A stretch of DNA of 5,063 nucleotides. Source: Propionibacteriaceae bacterium. GTDB taxonomy: Bacteria; Actinomycetota; Actinomycetes; Propionibacteriales; Propionibacteriaceae. Under the pieces are notes generated by a model. That model had not been told where the DNA came from. It was given only the letters and a program-made list of their open reading frames with translations, and did no database searches. Positions 1 to 3,757 of this stretch are shown piece after piece. Location of the stretch: the NCBI GenBank assembly GCA_003153855.1, contig PMBM01000211.1, forward strand, positions 1 through 5,063, given 5' to 3'. Each line of letters opens with the position of its first letter. Within the stretch, counting starts at the first letter, position 1. The position numbers were made by a program, and so were the translations under genes.

Positions 1-399
1 CCCAGCTGGTGGCCGACCTGGTGGCCGTTCCCGAGCCGGAGCCCGCATCCGACCGCCACCGCGACGTCCACCGTGGCTCCGACCGACGACCCCTCGGATC
101 CCCGATCGACGGGATGCCCGCACGCGACGGCTACCCCGACCGCTGCGGCGACGACCCCCGTCGTGACGACCCAGCGCAGCAGTGCGACCGCCACCCCGAC
201 GAGGACGAGGTCGCCCAAGGCGACCGTCACCGCGACTCCTCAGGCTGCCACGAAGACGACCGTCGTCAAGCCGACAGCCACACCCACAGCGACCCGTACG
301 GACGGCCGGAAGTCCACCCAGGCCACGGCGACTGCCACCGCGACCGCGGATCGGCGACCCACGTCGACGCGCACGTGGTCGTACGCGTCGCCCCGCTGA
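1..399 (+). CDS. C-terminal end of a Thr/Ala/Pro-rich protein (5' end outside window)
   Basis: The frame is open from the first base to a TGA at 397-399, giving 132 residues with no start required inside the window. It begins with a Trp/Pro motif (PSWWPTWWPFP, residues 1-11) and then becomes low-complexity: about 30% Thr over residues 25-132, with ATATPT or TATPT recurring three times and a Thr-Ala alternating run near the end. Arg and Lys are scattered through the tail, and it finishes with RTWSYASPR. There is no C-terminal membrane segment or LPXTG sorting signal. Third codon positions are mostly G or C, as in the other genes here. It converges on the histidine kinase gene with only 6 bases between the stop codons. 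Such tails are typical of extracellular linkers or stalks of secreted or membrane-anchored actinobacterial proteins, but the functional domain lies upstream, so no role is assigned. Low complexity makes the frame choice less certain than for the other genes. Confidence 0.55.
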   Translation, partial: PSWWPTWWPFPSRSPHPTATATSTVAPTDDPSDPRSTGCPHATATPTAAATTPVVTTQRSSATATPTRTRSPKATVTATPQAATKTTVVKPTATPTATRTDGRKSTQATATATATADRRPTSTRTWSYASPR

Positions 400-405
400 C
401 CGACG

Positions 406-1749
406 TCAGCCGGTGGGCAGACTCACCGAGAAGATCGCTCCTGACGTGCCGTTCGAAGCCGTGAGCGTGCCGCCCATGCGTCCTACGAGGCGTGCGGCGA
501 TCGACAGCCCGAGGCCCGTACCGACCGCACGCGTCTGACGGTACTTCGCATGCAGCGCCCCGCGGTCGAAGGCGACATCCAGGTCCTCGGGCGCCAGGCC
601 GGGCCCCGTGTCCGAGACGTCGACGACGTACGAGTGCGCCGCAGGCCGTACGGTCACCTTCACCCGACCGCCGGCAGGCGTGGCGCGCAGGGCGTTCTCG
701 ACGAGGCCGTCCACCACCTGGCGCAACCGCTGCGGATCGGCCACCACCGGGGTCGGCGTGGTGCCGTCCACCGTCAGAGCGACCTGCAGTGACGCCGCCT
801 TCGCCGACCAGGCCGTACGCACATCGTCGAGGAGCGCGCCCAGGTCGACCGGCACACCTTGGATCCTGAAGTCGTCGGCCTGCAGCCGTGCCAGCTCGAG
901 CAGGTCCCGTACGAACGCGTCGAGGCGCTCCGTCTCGCGGACCAGCGTCTGGCCCACCTGCGGCAGCTCGGCCTCGGCGATCATCCCGTCCGACAGGGCC
1001 TCCGCGTAGCCGCGGACCGCGGCCAGGGGAGTGCGCATCTCGTGCGAGATGGACAGCAGGAACTCCCGTTGCCGGCCCTCGCTCGTCGCCAGCGCGCGAT
1101 CCAGGGACGACAGTGCGGCGGTGAGCTCCGCCGCTTCCGCCGACGCCGGTGGTGGAAGGGCCACCCCGCGTTCGCCGGCGGCGAGCTTCCGTGCCGCGTG
1201 CGCGGTCTCGGTCAGCGGCTTGGTGAGCCAGCTGGCGAGACTGAGGGCCGCGATCCCTGCGACGAGGAGGCCGACGAGCAGGCCGAGCAGCAGCCGTCGC
1301 GTTGCCTGGTTGAGTGCGTTGTCCACCTCCGTGGTCGGCAGGACGGTCACGAGCCACGGACCGGCCACCGTGACGCGGGCCTCGACGAGAGCCCTCCCGA
1401 GCGAGCCCTGGATGGTCCCCGAGTACGTCCCGCGGGACGCGAGCGCTGCTCGGACCTCGACCGTGAGGTACGAGCTCGCCGCGCCGATGACGCGGCCGTT
1501 CGGTGGCTGCTCGATGAGCGCGAAACGGGTGCCGTTGATGAGGGCGTTCGCCGCGGTGAGCTTCGCCGGCAGCCGGTCGAGCGACGCCAGCAGGTCCGCC
1601 TGGGCGGATAGCCGGTTCTGCTCGCCCTGGACCGTCGACGTACGTGTCAGCGGCACCGTGATGGCGCCGGTCACGAGAACCGCTACGGCGACGATCGCCA
1701 GCATGACGAGCGTGACGCGGCGTCTCAGCGACGTAGGTCTCTTGGTCAC
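406..1749 (-). CDS. Two-component sensor histidine kinase, membrane-bound
   Basis: A 447-residue sensor kinase expected to autophosphorylate on His and pass the phosphate to the regulator encoded just upstream. Order: short basic N-terminus; TM1 about residues 12-34; extracytoplasmic sensor about 35-152 with no Cys; TM2 about 153-175; HAMP about 176-228; dimerisation/phosphoacceptor domain with the H-box SISHEMRTPL (His236); and a HATPase_c domain with N-box ENALRATPAGG (Asn352), G1 box DTGPGL (from Asp380), F-box-like AFDRG (Phe394) and G2 box GTGLGLSIA (410-418). All key catalytic residues are present, so it should be active. The GTG start at 1747-1749 is preceded by GAGGAG with 5 bases spacing and overlaps the regulator's TGA as GTGA, so translational coupling is likely. 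The layout fits the EnvZ/MprB-type class; the stimulus is unknown. The short loop could fold as a PAS/Cache-like sensor, but that is inference. Confidence 0.95.
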   Translation of the reverse strand: MTKRPTSLRRRVTLVMLAIVAVAVLVTGAITVPLTRTSTVQGEQNRLSAQADLLASLDRLPAKLTAANALINGTRFALIEQPPNGRVIGAASSYLTVEVRAALASRGTYSGTIQGSLGRALVEARVTVAGPWLVTVLPTTEVDNALNQATRRLLLGLLVGLLVAGIAALSLASWLTKPLTETAHAARKLAAGERGVALPPPASAEAAELTAALSSLDRALATSEGRQREFLLSISHEMRTPLAAVRGYAEALSDGMIAEAELPQVGQTLVRETERLDAFVRDLLELARLQADDFRIQGVPVDLGALLDDVRTAWSAKAASLQVALTVDGTTPTPVVADPQRLRQVVDGLVENALRATPAGGRVKVTVRPAAHSYVVDVSDTGPGLAPEDLDVAFDRGALHAKYRQTRAVGTGLGLSIAARLVGRMGGTLTASNGTSGAIFSVSLPTG

Positions 1750-2420
1750 CGAGGCTCCTCGGCGGTGTAGCCGACGCCACGGCGAGTCGCGATGGGACAG
1801 GCCTCACCGAGCTTGGACCGGACCTGCGCCACGTGGACATCGACCGTACGGCCGCCTCCGTAGTCCGCCTGACCCCAGACCGAGCTCAGGAGCTGCTCGC
1901 GGGTGAACACGCGACCCGGCGAGGACATGAGCTTGGCCAGGAGGTCGAACTCGGTCGCCGTGAGCGACACGGGCTCGTCGTCGACCCGTACCTCCCGCCG
2001 CGTCTCGTCGAGCCGCACCCTGCCCAGCTCCCGTACCGGAGCCGGCGGACCCGACTGGCGCCGCAGCACGCTCTTGATCCGGGCGACGAGCTCGCGCGGC
2101 GAGAACGGCTTGGTCATGTAGTCGTCGCCGCCCAGCTCGAGGCCGAGCACACGGTCGACCTCGTCGTCGCGAGCGGTGACGAACAGGACGGGCGTCCAGT
2201 CGTTCTCGCCCCTCAGCGTGCGGCAGATCTCGATGCCGTCCATGCTCGGCAGTCCTACGTCGAGCACCACGGCGACGGGCCGCATCCGGCGGATCGCCTC
2301 AAGTCCCGCACGGCCGTCACGCTCGACATGTACGCCGAAACCGGCGGCCGAGAGATAGCGACGCTGGACGTCGGCGATCGCCGGGTCGTCCTCGACGACC
2401 ACCACCAAACCGGGCTGCAT
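1746..2420 (-). CDS. OmpR/PhoB-family response regulator
   Basis: A 224-residue DNA-binding response regulator. The receiver domain (about 4-120) shows the acidic pocket EDD (10-12), phosphoacceptor Asp54 in VVLDVGLPSMDG, switch Thr82 in VTARDD and Lys104 in MTKPF. A linker at about 121-133 leads to a winged-helix effector domain (about 134-222) with the family signatures LTATEFDLL, GRVFTREQLL, RTVDVHVAQVRSKLG and TRRGVGYT. The ATG at 2418-2420 is chosen because it places the first beta strand right after MQPG, as is usual. The same frame stays open upstream to 2693, but that extension runs through the divergent secreted-protein gene. A GGAG lies only 2 bases before the ATG, closer than normal, and TTCAAT lies 6 bases before it, so a leaderless message is possible. 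The stop overlaps the kinase start by four bases, making a two-gene operon. The natural candidate target is the divergent gene starting at 2566, besides its own promoter. Confidence 0.95.
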   Translation of the reverse strand: MQPGLVVVVEDDPAIADVQRRYLSAAGFGVHVERDGRAGLEAIRRMRPVAVVLDVGLPSMDGIEICRTLRGENDWTPVLFVTARDDEVDRVLGLELGGDDYMTKPFSPRELVARIKSVLRRQSGPPAPVRELGRVRLDETRREVRVDDEPVSLTATEFDLLAKLMSSPGRVFTREQLLSSVWGQADYGGGRTVDVHVAQVRSKLGEACPIATRRGVGYTAEEPR

Positions 2421-2565
2421 GGCTCCATTGAACAGCCCGCACAGGGCGCGAGCGTGGAGCGTGGCCGCCTCCTGACATTCCTCGAACACTTCGGTCACCG
2501 AGCGCGTACATCGACCTGTCACGGTCATCCTGTGCCGGGGGCCGGCGATGACGAGAGGACACACC
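2421..2565. promoter_or_regulatory. Divergent upstream region between the response regulator and the secreted-protein gene
   Basis: This 145-bp stretch separates two divergent starts and must hold both promoters. I see no good TTGACA/TAnnnT pair in either direction; the only TA dinucleotide is in the GTAC at 2506-2509. On the + strand GAGAGGA (2553-2559) is a clear ribosome binding site for the ATG at 2566. On the - strand a perfect AGGAGG (complement of 2468-2473) has no ATG, GTG or TTG at a suitable distance. GTCA is repeated at 2494-2497, 2518-2521 and 2524-2527, within GGTCACCG and GTCACGGTCA, and CCTGT is repeated at 2515-2519 and 2529-2533. These are possible half-sites for the neighbouring regulator but are short and could be chance. 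Confidence 0.5.
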
Positions 2566-3123
2566 ATGAAGACTTCGCTCAAGGTCGGGATCACCGCAGC
2601 CGTGCTCGCAGTGGCAGGGTTCGTCGCCGTGCCGCTGGCGACAGCCCAGGCGGCGCCGCAGTCCGTACCGGCCGCGGTACCGACCACGCCCAAGGCCGCC
2701 CCGTCGACGCCTACGACGACCTCGGCCTGTACGACGGCGCAGCACCTCGCGTGGATCTACAAGGCGTTGCCCGCGCAGCTTCGTACCGATCTCGAGGCGG
2801 CCAAGAAGCTCCCCGCCGGCGCTCAGCGCGACGCGGCCCTCAAGGCGGTGCTCGACAAGGCAGCGGCCGGCGCGTACGGGGACAGGGCGAAGAAGGTCGC
2901 GACCAGGATCGAGAAGCGCGACGGCAAGCTGTGGGCGAAGCTGCCGGCAGCCCTCAAGACCGACCTGACGGCGATCGTGAACGCCGACGCCGGCCAGCCC
3001 ACGCTCGACGCCGCGGCGAACGTCTTCGACAAGGCGGTCAGCGGTGCGTACGGAGACCTCGCCAAGAAGGTCGCGACCACCATCGAGGGCAAGAAGATGT
3101 GGACGTCCTGCACGGTGCGGTGA
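2566..3123 (+). CDS. Small secreted protein with two tandem helical modules
   Basis: A 185-residue exported protein of unrecognised family. The start is the ATG at 2566, not the in-frame ATG at 2548, because GAGAGGA sits 6 bases upstream of 2566 and translation then opens with a classical signal peptide: MKTSLK, a hydrophobic core (about 7-25) and cleavage after AQA (27-29). The mature N-terminus (30-52) is a Pro/Ala/Thr linker. Two homologous modules follow, residues 67-116 and 125-174, aligning without gaps at a 58-residue offset with 28 of 50 identities by hand. Shared motifs are LPAxL(R/K)TDL and GAYGDxAKKVATxIE. The only cysteines, Cys55 and Cys182, flank the modules and could form a disulfide after export. 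There is no lipobox, anchor or catalytic motif. The modules look helical, suggesting a binding or structural role in the envelope. Divergent placement beside a two-component system suggests regulation by it, but this is inference. Confidence 0.88.
   Translation: MKTSLKVGITAAVLAVAGFVAVPLATAQAAPQSVPAAVPTTPKAAPSTPTTTSACTTAQHLAWIYKALPAQLRTDLEAAKKLPAGAQRDAALKAVLDKAAAGAYGDRAKKVATRIEKRDGKLWAKLPAALKTDLTAIVNADAGQPTLDAAANVFDKAVSGAYGDLAKKVATTIEGKKMWTSCTVR
2764..3087 (+). repeat. Internal tandem duplication inside the secreted-protein gene (174-bp period)
   Basis: Unit 1 is 2764-2913 and unit 2 is 2938-3087, offset by exactly 174 bp (58 codons) with no indel. The most conserved part, 2869-2913 against 3043-3087, matches at 37 of 45 bases by hand count, while the middle of the units has diverged strongly. 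The pattern fits an old duplication with the C-terminal GAYGDxAKKVAT segment under selection. Confidence 0.85.
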
Positions 3124-3135
3124 CCGACAGGCGAC

Positions 3136-3735
3136 CTAGTCCTCGGCCGGCCATTCCCACTGGGAGGGCCGGCCGCGGCCTGGTCCGAACCCCGCGTGGC
3201 GCAGTCCCGGCACCGTGGCCAGCTTCTTGTTGAGGTTGCCCCGGTCGGGCATGTCGCCGCCGAGCGCAGCCGAGACGGCCAGGGCGTCACCGACGGTGAA
3301 CTGCTCGCCCATGAGGGCCCTCGTGAAGGGGACGTCGTTCCACAGCAGTCCGGCGATCATCGGCTGGCAGAACGAGACGATCTCGGCGTGGTCGAACGCC
3401 AGGGTCCCCGGGTCGCCGATGGGTCTCCACTCGACGGTCGGGGAGTCGTCGTCGGCCACGGCCCACAGCGTCGCGGAGAGCGTGGCTCCTCGTGGGTCAC
3501 GGCTCGGCTCGTCGAAGAGGACGAGCTGTCCGATGGTCGAGGTGGTGAGCCCGGTCTTGGTGTCGAGAGCCCGTCGTCCCGCTGCTTCGAGCCGCTCGCC
3601 TTCGAGGAGGAGCACCCCCGGAAGGGCGAATCGACCCAGGAAGGGCTCGGTCGTCCGGCGGTAGGTCGCGAACTCGACCTCACCAACTCTCCGACGAACT
3701 GCGAGCACGTCGACGGAGACGAGGGACGTGCGCAC
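3136..3735 (-). CDS. NrtR-like transcriptional regulator: degenerate Nudix domain plus winged helix
   Basis: A 199-residue protein. Residues about 7-110 read as a Nudix fold (VDVLAVRRR, then LPGVLLLEGERLEAAGRR). Aligned to the Nudix box GX5EX7REUXEEXGU, the first Gly is Val41, Glu47 and Arg55 are kept, REU becomes R-A-L (Ala56) and the EE pair becomes Thr59-Lys60, while Gly62 remains. The metal-binding glutamates needed for hydrolysis are gone, so catalysis is unlikely. The C-terminal part (about 140-199) resembles the NrtR winged helix, with FTVGDAL, a DRGNLNKKL recognition-helix-like segment (164-172) and a terminal GRPSQWEW. NrtR proteins bind ADP-ribose-type ligands in the Nudix domain and control NAD or sugar genes. 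The GTG start at 3733-3735 lies 6 bases after TAGGGT on this strand, so the message is probably leaderless. It is divergent from purC-purS, hinting at control of purine synthesis (inference). An automated label of 'Nudix hydrolase' would probably mislead. Confidence 0.82.
   Translation of the reverse strand: MRTSLVSVDVLAVRRRVGEVEFATYRRTTEPFLGRFALPGVLLLEGERLEAAGRRALDTKTGLTTSTIGQLVLFDEPSRDPRGATLSATLWAVADDDSPTVEWRPIGDPGTLAFDHAEIVSFCQPMIAGLLWNDVPFTRALMGEQFTVGDALAVSAALGGDMPDRGNLNKKLATVPGLRHAGFGPGRGRPSQWEWPAED
3145..3174. terminator. Strong hairpin at the convergent gene junction, possible terminator
   Basis: GGCCGGCC at 3145-3152 and again at 3167-3174 (self-complementary arms) enclose TCCC (3155-3158), loop ACT and GGGA (3162-3165). 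This gives a long G+C stem with a small internal asymmetry, 22 bases after the stop of the secreted-protein gene. There is no T-tract after it, so it is not a canonical intrinsic terminator. It lies inside the 3' coding end of the Nudix-like regulator (the GRPSQWEWPAED part), so the stem could also just reflect coding constraints. It may terminate or stabilise the + strand transcript. Confidence 0.4.
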
Positions 3736-3757
3736 GCTTTCACCCTAGACTGGTCGC
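3736..3757. promoter_or_regulatory. Bidirectional promoter core with overlapping -10 boxes and leaderless GTG starts both ways
   Basis: On the + strand TAGACT (3746-3751) is followed by 6 bases and then the GTG of purC-purS (3758). On the - strand TAGGGT (complement of 3742-3747) is followed by 6 bases and then the GTG of the Nudix-like regulator (3735). The two boxes overlap at the TA pair 3746-3747, so a single core reads as TAnnnT in both directions. The + strand has no Shine-Dalgarno-like stretch before its GTG. The spacing would put each transcript start on the G of GTG, predicting leaderless mRNAs, which are common in actinobacteria. The -35 regions are weak: GGGACG at 3723-3728 for the + strand and nothing convincing for the - strand. 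Any operator must overlap this core or the gene ends. Confidence 0.65.

Noticed and set aside
9..464. 151-residue Asp/Arg/His-rich + strand frame
   Set aside because: It overlaps the kinase 3' end and has a composition typical of an off-frame reading of the Thr-rich frame, which instead stops just short of the kinase gene.
859..1611. 250-residue + strand frame antisense to the kinase
   Set aside because: Gln/Arg/Glu-rich shadow typical of GC-rich antisense frames, with no recognisable domain.
266..1840. 524-residue open frame on the - strand
   Set aside because: It is an Arg/Gly-rich shadow of the histidine kinase in another frame with no domain motifs; the kinase frame carries every catalytic box.
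2491..2533. GTCA and CCTGT repeats as a defined operator
   Set aside because: Units are only 4-5 bases with irregular spacing; kept only as a weak note in the regulatory region, not called as a binding site.
2548..2565. Upstream in-frame ATG as start of the secreted protein
   Set aside because: The ribosome binding site GAGAGGA fits the ATG at 2566, and starting at 2548 would add a non-typical MTRGHT before the signal peptide.
1746..2693. Response regulator with a 91-residue N-terminal extension
   Set aside because: The extension is Ala/Thr-rich, has no domain and runs antisense through the signal peptide of the divergent gene; the receiver domain starts normally at the ATG at 2420.
1833..3233. 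466-residue open frame on the + strand
   Set aside because: It lies antisense to the response regulator and in the wrong frame over the secreted protein; composition is Arg/Asp-rich without motifs.
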